Assembly (NCBI GenBank): GCA_958403395.1
Contig: CATXXF010000047.1
Location: 1-13,781 of the forward strand
Length of the DNA: 13,781 nucleotides
Source: an uncultured Collinsella sp.
GTDB taxonomy: Bacteria; Actinomycetota; Coriobacteriia; Coriobacteriales; Coriobacteriaceae
Direction: 5' to 3'
The position numbers were made by a program, and so were the translations under genes. Shown one piece after another: positions 1 through 5,441 of this stretch. Under the pieces are notes generated by a model, which was not told where the DNA came from, did no database searches, and worked only from the letters and a program-made list of their open reading frames with translations. The stretch's first letter is position 1. Every line of letters starts with the position of its first letter.

Positions 1-840
1 GTTGGCTTTACTCAGCAAGACGAAGCGACTGCCATCGTTTCCAAGGTTACGGCGCTCGCTCAAAGCAGTGGCGGGAGGATTGCGATTCTTGTTCGTAAGC
101 GTGGTGCTCTTGCCGATCTCATTATGGAAGAGCTTGCTAAAGAAGGTATCTCTTACTTCAACGGACTCTTCTCGGATACAAGTCGGGGGTTCATCGAATT
201 CAATGCGTTTGCTTTATCCAGGATTACCGATGCAGTGTCTGGAGAAAAGGGCGTCAGCCGGTCTGCTGCGGACAAAATAATCGACTCCATCTCTGATGAA
301 CTGCTGACTGGCTCCAAGAGGTTCGAGTATGGGCGGTCCTATGCCATGCTTCTAGGAGCGCTGCGGAAACACCTTAAAAATGACTGCGTCGCGATGGGAC
401 CTTCGGAGCGCTTCGACTATATCGTTAGTATCTTTTCCGAGGGCTCCCTGCGACGTTTCTCCGATTACCTTGATGTGGGCATCTCCATGATGACCGTTCA
501 CTCCGCTAAGGGGCTCGAGTGGGACACCGTTTTCATTCCGGGCGTTACGCGTTTCGATTGGCCTGGAGGGATTTGCTCTCGTTGCGAAAATGCTGGTATA
601 TACTTACGTTCTGCGCGAGGTTGCCAGATTGCTGATGCGAAGAAAATGCCAGATGGGCTTATTGAGGAAATAGGCCTGCTGTACGTCGGCGTCACTCGCG
701 CCCGCAAAGCGATATACGTCTCCGCTTCGATGCAGCGCAGAACAAATTACGGGAACTATCAGGTTGCCTGCCCCTCTTGCCTAACGTCTCTTCCGGGCAT
801 TGAACCTGTGAGCTGGTCGGTCATGGACGGAGAGGGGTGA
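1..840 (+). CDS. UvrD/PcrA-like superfamily 1 DNA helicase, C-terminal part (5' end outside window)
   Basis: This is the last 279 codons of an ATP-dependent 3'-5' DNA helicase; frame 1 is open from the first base, so the true start lies upstream. Two signature helicase motifs are visible. Motif V lies around bases 493-545 (T-V-H-S-A-K-G-L-E-W-D). Motif VI lies around 676-729 (L-L-Y-V-G-V-T-R-A-R-K), with the arginines that contact ATP. The Walker motifs would be in the missing part. Two C-x2-C pairs (codons at 574/583 and 769/778) could hold a metal, which is not a standard feature of UvrD; this is inference. UvrD-like helicases in accessory regions are often housekeeping paralogues or parts of defence systems, such as the GajB subunit of Gabija paired with an OLD-type nuclease. 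The upstream neighbour that would decide this is not visible. No close downstream gene shares its strand. Confidence 0.9.
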   Translation, partial: VGFTQQDEATAIVSKVTALAQSSGGRIAILVRKRGALADLIMEELAKEGISYFNGLFSDTSRGFIEFNAFALSRITDAVSGEKGVSRSAADKIIDSISDELLTGSKRFEYGRSYAMLLGALRKHLKNDCVAMGPSERFDYIVSIFSEGSLRRFSDYLDVGISMMTVHSAKGLEWDTVFIPGVTRFDWPGGICSRCENAGIYLRSARGCQIADAKKMPDGLIEEIGLLYVGVTRARKAIYVSASMQRRTNYGNYQVACPSCLTSLPGIEPVSWSVMDGEG

Positions 841-1213
841 TTGCCGGCGGGATGGGGCGTGTCTGCTACTGACGCGAGGTCCGGTTGCGGCTCTTGCTGT
901 GGTCTCATGGAGTGTGCCCAAGCTGTTCTTTGGCTTGAACGGCTTGGGCATTAGCGACTTGGTGGGATGCGGCGTTTGTTTAATTAGCCACTGTTGAATA
1001 TTGTGAAGCAGTACCGTGGCATTGCGCCTAGGCACCGGGGCCGACATGAGTCCCGGCGCCTTCTTCTTGCTAACGTCCGGTTTTGCCCCGCTGCCGCATG
1101 TTGACTTCGCTCATTGTTGGTACGGGTCGTATTATGCGCGTCTTTGTCCGTGATGGCTGTTTCTTCTAGGATGAAGTGGTCGAACGATCGGCTCTTAAGC
1201 TAATGAGCTGGGG
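841..1213. other. Intergenic region between convergent genes
   Basis: This gap lies between the forward helicase gene and the 3' end of the reverse-strand gene at 1214-1912. I see no convincing coding region, tRNA or repeat in it. The only recognisable structure is a possible terminator hairpin at 1031-1060, listed separately. Confidence 0.6.
1031..1068 (+). terminator. Possible Rho-independent terminator after the helicase gene
   Basis: Arms 1031-1040 (GGCACCGGGG) and 1051-1060 (TCCCGGCGCC) can pair with one A-C mismatch and one G-T pair around a 10-base loop. They are followed by the T-rich run TTCTTCTT. It sits about 190 bases after the helicase stop, so read-through of that gap would be needed. 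Structure is seen in the sequence; function is inferred. Confidence 0.4.
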
Positions 1214-1912
1214 CTATTTAATAAAATCCTTCCTCCTGATCCGACCAAGGTGGCGGTCCAGTTCGTATATAGCGTCAATGTAAAGCTCGGCAGAATCGCG
1301 TATGTCTCGCATGTCGAGGCAGCATCTTTCAAAGTGCAGCTTGCCTTTTTGTTCTTTGGCGCTGCGAATATTGCGACATGTCATCAATGCGATGTCATTA
1401 TCGCCCACGCAGTTGATTCTTGAAAATCCTTTTGGTGTGATGCGATATATAACTGCCTTAGGAAAGGAATCAAGTAGGCTTTTCCCTCTTATATCAATGC
1501 AGATTCTTCCTTCTGATCCAAAACCATAATCTTGATGTCTAGTTGAATTGAGGGGGTGGGCAATAACTATTGAGCGAACAACTTGGAGATATTTGCACGC
1601 GTCGTCGAGTTCACTTTGTTTAGAGAACTCAAAATCGTTTTCAATCTCTTTTCGAAGACAGTTCCCTTTAATTTGCCAGAACGCATCTTTTATCCAAGTA
1701 GCAAGTGCCACAAGATAAACGGTGTCCTTTGGGTTGGGCAAGAAGCCCCCGCCGATAGTGGAATTGAAATCTTGAATGCTGTATTTAGCCTTAAGGATGA
1801 GATCGGACATTAATTCATAATGATCGGAGTCCTTCCAGGGCCATTTCTTCCATATGCCGCCTCCGTGTTCACCTAAATCATCGGTGGTCTTTAGTTTTTC
1901 GATCGCTTGCAT
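1214..1912 (-). CDS. Uncharacterised 232-aa protein with an R-x5-H (HEPN-like) motif
   Basis: I do not recognise the family with certainty. The ATG at 1912 is supported by an AGGAGAG ribosome-binding site immediately upstream on the reverse strand (1915-1921). The protein is mixed alpha/beta, soluble, rich in charged residues, with no signal peptide or membrane segment. A helical stretch (about residues 60-120) ends in V-R-S-I-V-I-A-H-P-L, placing Arg113 and His119 in the R-x4-6-H spacing typical of HEPN ribonucleases and abortive-infection toxins. A further conserved-looking R-H pair is at 125-126. The C-terminal third (about 195-230) is an acidic/basic helix. The gene is AT-richer than the pel genes to the right, which suggests transfer. 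A reading frame ending 11 bases upstream on the same strand hints at a lost or truncated first gene of an operon. The HEPN assignment is an inference from one motif and helical context. Confidence 0.75.
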   Translation of the reverse strand: MQAIEKLKTTDDLGEHGGGIWKKWPWKDSDHYELMSDLILKAKYSIQDFNSTIGGGFLPNPKDTVYLVALATWIKDAFWQIKGNCLRKEIENDFEFSKQSELDDACKYLQVVRSIVIAHPLNSTRHQDYGFGSEGRICIDIRGKSLLDSFPKAVIYRITPKGFSRINCVGDNDIALMTCRNIRSAKEQKGKLHFERCCLDMRDIRDSAELYIDAIYELDRHLGRIRRKDFIK

Positions 1913-1923
1913 GTCTCTCCTGT

Positions 1924-2040
1924 CTATTCGATTTGTTGCAGCGCTTCTTTTGTTGTCTTGATGTCAACATGGTGCCCATTAATGGCTATAATCTGCCAGC
2001 TATCCAAAGAATGAGTCCAAAGGTTGATTTGGAGGATTGG
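1924..2040 (-). pseudogene. Possible C-terminal remnant of an upstream partner gene
   Basis: On the reverse strand a frame ends with TAG at 1924-1926, just before the ribosome-binding site of the 232-aa gene, the spacing expected of an operon. Its last ~35 codons read like real protein (…S-W-Q-I-I-A-I-N-G-H-H-V-D-I-K-T-T-K-E-A-L-Q-Q-I-E) and share the AT-rich composition of the next gene. Upstream of about 2040 the composition changes to the GC-rich, repeat-containing non-coding sequence and the translation stops looking like protein. I infer that only the 3' tail of a gene survives, its front lost where the repeat-bearing segment begins. The I-x-A-I-N-G-x-x-V pattern recalls PDZ-type domains, but that is too weak to name it. 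Confidence 0.3.
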
Positions 2041-2128
2041 CGGCATAGGATTGACGGACCCCGAGCTTTCCCTTAAAGTAAGCCTTGTGGTGTGGCCTTG
2101 CGACGGTATGTCCGGCTTGGTCCGTGGT

Positions 2129-2148
2129 AACCGCCGAAAGGCGGTTTT
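2129..2148 (+). terminator. Short hairpin with T-run, terminator-like
   Basis: Perfect 7-bp arms AACCGCC (2129-2135) and GGCGGTT (2140-2146) close a GAAA tetraloop and run into TTTT on the forward strand. This is a textbook intrinsic-terminator shape, yet no forward gene precedes it in this window. It may be part of a dispersed repeat or a relic of a lost gene. Confidence 0.5.
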
Positions 2149-2221
2149 CGCGTTTAAGGGGCTGTTTACCGAGGGCATTTGTCCGTATCCGCTTCTGGGC
2201 AGTGGGCTTTTATCGCGAATT

Positions 2222-2346
2222 TCGGAAGTGCGGGGAAAATCGAAACTTGCCGCGCACACTCCGATTTTTGCCAACATAATCGCAGGCCGCAAGAGTCCAA
2301 ACCCGGGGCCTAGTCGACAGGTCCCATTTTTTTACCGCACTTCCGA
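2222..2346. repeat. 125-bp intergenic repeat, copy 1, with 12-bp terminal inverted repeats
   Basis: The ends are a perfect 12-bp inverted repeat: TCGGAAGTGCGG at 2222-2233 and CCGCACTTCCGA at 2335-2346. Inside is a second smaller inverted pair, AAAATCG/CGATTTT (about 2237-2243 and 2262-2268). The same ~120 bp recurs, diverged, at 5175-5295 in the same orientation. There is no room for a transposase and no target-site duplication is evident. The form is that of a MITE-like or other small palindromic intergenic element. On the reverse strand it can be read as an open frame beginning M-L-A-K-I-G-V, which I consider spurious. Confidence 0.8.
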
Positions 2347-2370
2347 GTTCACCTGTCGATAATGTGCGGC

Positions 2371-2403
2371 GGCCTCTGGAACCTCCGAGAGCGTCGGCCT
2401 TTT
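2371..2403 (+). terminator. Weak terminator-like hairpin
   Basis: GGC/CTCT at 2371-2377 faces AGAG…GGCC at 2388-2399 with a bulge, followed by TTTT (2400-2403). The pairing is imperfect and no coding region precedes it on the forward strand, so this is a low-confidence structural call. Confidence 0.25.
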
Positions 2404-2420
2404 AGCATAAAGCGCATCGT

Positions 2421-2436
2421 CCCCCGGGGGGGGGGG
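2421..2436. repeat. C5-G11 homopolymer tract
   Basis: Five C followed directly by eleven G in non-coding DNA. Such runs slip readily during replication and sequencing, so the exact length may be variable between cells or wrong in the assembly. Confidence 0.9.
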
Positions 2437-2798
2437 CTTCTGGGGCGCGGCTCTTCTGGTTAAACTACTCAATTCTTAATGCTCACCGTGCTCAATTCTC
2501 GATGACCATTTGGACTATTTTTAAGTGGGCATCAACAGGTTGAGTCGGGGAGGGGAGAGCTGAGGTGGATGAGGCGTATTTGTCCTGGCGTTATGTTCCA
2601 CGCTTATTTGACCATGCGCGATACGGTAGCTTCAGCTTGCGGCTGTCTTGTGCTTCTTCGAGATTCCACACCGTACCTTCCAGGTCCAATTTATGTCCGC
2701 GCCGGTATTTATGCTTTAAGCAAAGCGGCACGAGTGAACTTGCTACAAGCCTCATGCTGTGAGCGCGTTAACCAATCGGTCGTGAAGGCGAGGTGAGT

Positions 2799-3026
2799 AT
2801 GAAAGGTAGAAACCAGCACGTTACGAAGCGGGCGGATGGCAATTGGCAGGTTAAGGGCGAGGGGGCGCGTCGCGCTTCCTTTGTTACGACGACCCAGGGC
2901 GAAGCTATAAAGCGCGGTCGTCAAATTAGTTCTAATCAGCACTCTGAGCTAATCACCCATCGTCCCGACGGTAGAATCCGCGCAAAGGATTCCCATGGGC
3001 ACGATCCCTTCCCGCCGAGAGGATAG
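2799..3026 (+). CDS. DUF2188 family small protein
   Basis: This encodes a 75-aa basic protein of the DUF2188 family, whose members are short single-domain proteins of unknown biochemical role. The family pattern is clear: N-Q-H-V-T-K-R at residues 5-11, then G-N-W-Q-V-K-G-E-G, an A-I-x-R-G-R helix, N-Q-H-S-E-L, H-x-P-D-G-R-I-R and a closing S-x-G-x-D-P-F-P-P. I chose ATG 2799 because family members begin only a few residues before N-Q-H-V. A GTG six bases upstream (2793) would add two residues. GAGGTG at 2790-2795 is the likely ribosome-binding site, slightly close for the ATG. No membrane segment or signal peptide is present. The gene stands alone, followed by a strong hairpin, within the segment bounded by the two intergenic repeats. 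DUF2188 genes are common in mobile and accessory DNA, so its position here is unsurprising. Confidence 0.85.
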   Translation: MKGRNQHVTKRADGNWQVKGEGARRASFVTTTQGEAIKRGRQISSNQHSELITHRPDGRIRAKDSHGHDPFPPRG

Positions 3027-3040
3027 GGGCTTGACGCCAT

Positions 3041-3078
3041 TGCGGCTGCGGGCATGGATTAGCGTGTCCGCAGCCGCA
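3041..3078 (+). terminator. Strong inverted repeat after the DUF2188 gene
   Basis: Perfect 11-bp arms, TGCGGCTGCGG (3041-3051) and CCGCAGCCGCA (3068-3078), enclose a 16-base loop, 15 bases after the DUF2188 stop. A T-run (TTTT, 3089-3092) follows only about ten bases later, so it is a plausible but not ideal intrinsic terminator. Confidence 0.5.
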
Positions 3079-3127
3079 TACTTCCGAGTTTTGGCCTTGT
3101 ACCCTTTGCTCCAGATGCTGCAAACAC

Positions 3128-3155
3128 TTGATTGATGCTATTTAAGGTCTATAAT
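3128..3155 (+). promoter_or_regulatory. Sigma70-type promoter for the ATPase/RloB operon
   Basis: A perfect -10 box TATAAT (3150-3155) lies 16 bp after a 4/6 -35 box TTGATT (3128-3133). Transcription would start near 3162, giving a roughly 48-base AT-rich leader before ATG 3210. This also rules against an upstream in-frame ATG at 3132, which lies inside the promoter. Confidence 0.65.
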
Positions 3156-3209
3156 CAAATAAAAACTCTGAAATATCTTTTCAAAACAATGAAAGGAATT
3201 TTGAGGACG

Positions 3210-4427
3210 ATGCTTTGCCAGTTTAACTTCAGGAACTATAGATCCTATCGCGACGAAACTGTGCTTTCCATGCAGGCAACATCGATGAGGGAGTTCGAGC
3301 GCTCCCTCATAGAGTGTCCTGACGGGCAGAGTTTCCTTCCGGTGGCTGCGGTTTACGGGCCTAACGCTGGCGGCAAGTCTAACCTGCTCGAGGCTCTTGA
3401 CTATATTCGTTCGGCGGTAGCAAGGCCGATCAGGTTGTTGTCTGCCAGCACTGATGCGCCAGAAGGTAACCGATCTTCGATACCTCGTTGCTCTGCGTTC
3501 GAGTTCGATGACGTGTCGGCTGCTAAGCCCACCGAGTTCGAGCTCTACTATCGCGCGGGTGAGCATGAGTACCGCTATGTTCTGTCTGTACACGCCGATG
3601 AGATCGTGTCCGAAGGGCTGTGGCGGCGTAAATTGGGAGCGTCGCGTACGGCGATGCTGTTCGAGCGCGAGGATACAAAGGTTGAACTCGGCCCCACACT
3701 GCGTAAGCTTGTGACGGCTGCGAGGTTCAACCCGAGCCTGCCGTACCTATCGTTCCTTTGCATCAACTTCGATGCGCCGGTGGTCCAGGAGGCGGCCAGC
3801 TGGTTTCTCGACGCCGTGTTTCTCAACTACAACAGTTCCTACCTGGAGCGGATGCTCGAGCAAATGCTCGACGAGGGCGACTCGCGCGAGGTCACGCGTT
3901 TTTTGCGCGCCGTTGATGTGCGTATTGATGGCTTCAGAGTGGAGAGGGCGCCGGAGTGGCGCGGCCAGCGCGTCTTCGTGAGGCACGAGGTGGGCGGCAA
4001 GTCGTACGAGCTGCGTTTATCCGAGGAATCTGCCGGAACCCAGAAGCTCATGGGGTTGGCTGCGTATCTGATGACAGCGCTTGAGCGTGGTGGCACCGTT
4101 GTGGTAGACGAGCTCGACGCCAAACTGCACCCGAAGCTTCTTCGCTATGTGATCCTGCTGTTTAAGGACCCTGAGGTCAACAAGAGTGGCGCACAGCTCA
4201 TCTTCTCGTCCCAGGACGTGTCTACCATGCGAAACGATGTGTTCCGTCGTGACGAGATATGGTTCGCTGCGCGCGGCGAGGGGGAGGCGAGCCAGCTGTG
4301 GTCTCTCGCCGACATCCACGAGGCAAACGGTAATCTGGTAAGCAAGAATGCGGCTTTCGACAAGCAATACCTGTCCGGTCGCTACGGCGCCGATCCGTAC
4401 CTCACCCGCATCGAGGAGTGGGATTAG
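3210..4427 (+). CDS. AAA/ABC-type ATPase of an RloA/AbiL-like defence pair
   Basis: This is a 405-aa soluble ATPase of the OLD/SMC-like AAA_15/AAA_21 group, the energy-coupling or sensor partner of the RloB protein that follows. Visible in order: an N-terminal strand-turn typical of the group (F-N-F-R-N-Y-R-S-Y, residues 5-13); Walker A G-P-N-A-G-G-K-S at 50-57; an ABC-like signature S-A-G-T-Q-K at 274-279; Walker B V-V-V-D-E at 297-301 with catalytic-type Glu301; and a switch region F-S-S-Q-D around 332-336. The switch position has Gln335 where many relatives have His. ATG 3210 was chosen because family members begin M-L-x-x-F at this point, GAGGA lies just upstream, and the promoter covers the earlier ATG. 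The rloB gene begins one base after this stop. Members of this pairing are described as restriction-linked RloA/RloB and as abortive-infection AbiL. Defence function here is inferred from family and pairing. Confidence 0.88.
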   Translation: MLCQFNFRNYRSYRDETVLSMQATSMREFERSLIECPDGQSFLPVAAVYGPNAGGKSNLLEALDYIRSAVARPIRLLSASTDAPEGNRSSIPRCSAFEFDDVSAAKPTEFELYYRAGEHEYRYVLSVHADEIVSEGLWRRKLGASRTAMLFEREDTKVELGPTLRKLVTAARFNPSLPYLSFLCINFDAPVVQEAASWFLDAVFLNYNSSYLERMLEQMLDEGDSREVTRFLRAVDVRIDGFRVERAPEWRGQRVFVRHEVGGKSYELRLSEESAGTQKLMGLAAYLMTALERGGTVVVDELDAKLHPKLLRYVILLFKDPEVNKSGAQLIFSSQDVSTMRNDVFRRDEIWFAARGEGEASQLWSLADIHEANGNLVSKNAAFDKQYLSGRYGADPYLTRIEEWD

Positions 4428-4428
4428 C

Positions 4429-5097
4429 ATGGTGGCGAAGAAGTCGAAGGGCTGGCGTAGCGGCAAGCGAGAGGGCCGCTCGCGCATGGTTCAGATGACG
4501 CGTCATCTTGTAGTGAGCGAGGGTAAGGAGACCGAGCCTCGCTACTTTGAGGGTGTGCGTGCGGCGTTGGGCGCGGCGAACGAGCGCAAGGTTGCCATTA
4601 TCGTTAAGGGAACGGGCAAACACACGCTCGACCTGCTTGACTTCGCTGTCGAACACTGCCGCTATGCGCCCGAGACGTTCGACCACGTGTGGCTCGTGTA
4701 TGACAAGGATGACTTCCCTGCGTCCGACTTCGACGCGATGGGGCGTAAGTGCACCGAGTTCTCCGATGGTTCGAGGACCTTCCACGCGTTGTGGTCGAAC
4801 CCTTGCTTCGAACTGTGGCCGCTTCTGCACTTTCGTTATACGACCGCCCCCATGTCGGCCGCGGAGTGTCAGCGTGCCCTCGCTCAGGCGATGTCTAAGG
4901 ACTTGGGCATCGAGTACCGCAAGAACTTGGACGGGGTGTTCGGAGCGGTTGACGGTAGGCGAGGCGAAGCATTGCAGCGTGCCGGACGCCTCATCGTGCA
5001 CCATAGGGGGCTATGCAACGTCAAACCGTCTGCGCAAAATCCTGCAACCAGGGTTGGCGAGATATTCGATGTAATAGGGCCGTATCTGGTTGGCTAG
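4429..5097 (+). CDS. rloB: RloB family protein (Toprim-type, defence pair partner)
   Basis: This 222-aa protein belongs to the RloB family, thought to be a Toprim-like nuclease partner of AAA_15/21 ATPases (the AbiLii component in AbiL-type systems). After a basic N-terminal tail (residues 1-25) comes the Toprim-like core: V-S-E-G-x-x-T-E-P-x-Y-F with Glu31 at 29-40, V-Y-D-K-D-D at 90-95 carrying the acidic metal ligands, and the family hallmark W-S-N-P-C-F-E-L-W at 122-130. The C-terminus ends in N-P-A-T-R-V, also typical. ATG 4429 begins one base after the ATPase stop, with GAGGAG at 4413-4418 inside that gene as ribosome-binding site; an earlier in-frame ATG (4348) would overlap the ATPase by 80 bases and is not favoured. 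The pair is therefore almost certainly co-transcribed and translationally coupled. No membrane segment is present. Nuclease activity is inferred from the family, not shown. Confidence 0.9.
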   Translation: MVAKKSKGWRSGKREGRSRMVQMTRHLVVSEGKETEPRYFEGVRAALGAANERKVAIIVKGTGKHTLDLLDFAVEHCRYAPETFDHVWLVYDKDDFPASDFDAMGRKCTEFSDGSRTFHALWSNPCFELWPLLHFRYTTAPMSAAECQRALAQAMSKDLGIEYRKNLDGVFGAVDGRRGEALQRAGRLIVHHRGLCNVKPSAQNPATRVGEIFDVIGPYLVG

Positions 5098-5174
5098 TCT
5101 AGTCGCTGGATTGGCTTTCCGGTTAGTGCGATTGACGGATTGTACTGCGCTATTGCGAGTCCGGTGCGTAGGAG

Positions 5175-5295
5175 AAGTACGGGGAAAATCGAAACTCGCC
5201 GAGCGCACACCGATTTTTGCCAACAAAGCTGCAGGTCGCGGATGCCCAAAACAGGGGCCTGTTTGACAGATCTCGGTTTTTCACCGCACCCCCGA
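5175..5295. repeat. Intergenic repeat, copy 2 (diverged)
   Basis: By eye this matches 2226-2346 over about 120 bp in the same orientation with a few small gaps. Blocks such as GGGGAAAATCGAAACT, CCGATTTTTGCCAACA and ACCGCAC are shared. The terminal inverted repeats are degraded here (AGTACGGGGAAAA against TTTTTCACCGCACC), while the inner AAAATCG/CGATTTT pair is kept. A shared 10-mer GATTGACGGA also precedes both copies, at 2049 and 5130. It lies between rloB and the pel promoter. Confidence 0.75.
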
Positions 5296-5378
5296 TTGGG
5301 CGTTCATTTAGTACTCTCGTTGTTCCCACATCCTCTAAAAAAGTTCTTAAAACAGCCTTAAAGGCGTTTCAACTCGCG

Positions 5379-5414
5379 TTGACAGCGTAAAATACGCGTG
5401 TTTGACTATGACTA
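5379..5414 (+). promoter_or_regulatory. Candidate pel operon promoter and operator region
   Basis: A perfect -35-like TTGACA is at 5379-5384. No clear -10 box lies at the usual distance; the best nearby match, TAAAAT (5388-5393), would need a different -35. Two further patterns overlap: a small palindrome GCGTA-AAA-TACGC (5385-5397) and a tandem repeat TGACTA-TGACTA (5403-5414). They could be regulator binding sites, but this is inference from pattern and position only. Confidence 0.35.
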
Positions 5415-5441
5415 AAGTGGATTTTAGGGGAGGGGTGCGCC

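Larger units (their letters stand above)
2041..2798. other. Gene-poor repeat-bearing region
   Basis: This long stretch has no gene I can support. It contains a short perfect hairpin with a T-run (2129-2148), a 125-bp repeat with terminal inverted repeats (2222-2346), a second terminator-like hairpin (2371-2403), and a homopolymer of five C followed by eleven G (2421-2436). Small open frames at 2565-2796 lack protein-like composition. Confidence 0.6.
5098..5441. other. Intergenic region between RloB and the pel operon
   Basis: This gap holds the second copy of the intergenic repeat (5175-5295) and the promoter region of the pel operon (about 5375-5435). I see no coding region. The repeat can be read on the reverse strand as an M-L-A-K-I-G-V frame, as in copy 1, which I regard as spurious. 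Confidence 0.7.

Noticed and set aside
841..1213. Possible tRNA or small RNA after the helicase
   Set aside because: I found no cloverleaf, anticodon arm or TTCGANNC-type T-loop in a proper setting; only a terminator-like hairpin is supported.
1924..2292. Reverse-strand 122-codon open frame starting inside the intergenic repeat
   Set aside because: Its front half runs through the palindromic repeat and a hairpin and does not read like protein. Only the last ~35 codons look real, and I list those as a possible remnant.
2565..2796. Two overlapping small forward frames before the DUF2188 gene
   Set aside because: Neither has protein-like composition or a recognisable motif. One has a G-rich stretch upstream and abuts the DUF2188 start, but that alone is not enough.
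3132..3209. Longer ATPase starting at ATG 3132
   Set aside because: That ATG lies within the -35/-10 promoter, the extra 26 residues are unlike the family, and homologues begin at M-L-x-x-F (3210).
5011..5226. Reverse-strand 71-codon frame beginning M-L-A-K-I-G-V
   Set aside because: It starts in repeat copy 2 and runs into the 3' end of rloB on the other strand. The start resembles copy 1 only because the DNA repeat is shared.
5345..5372. GCCT-TAA-AGGC palindrome before the pel promoter as terminator
   Set aside because: The stem is only four pairs and the flanking A and T runs do not align, so it is too weak to call.
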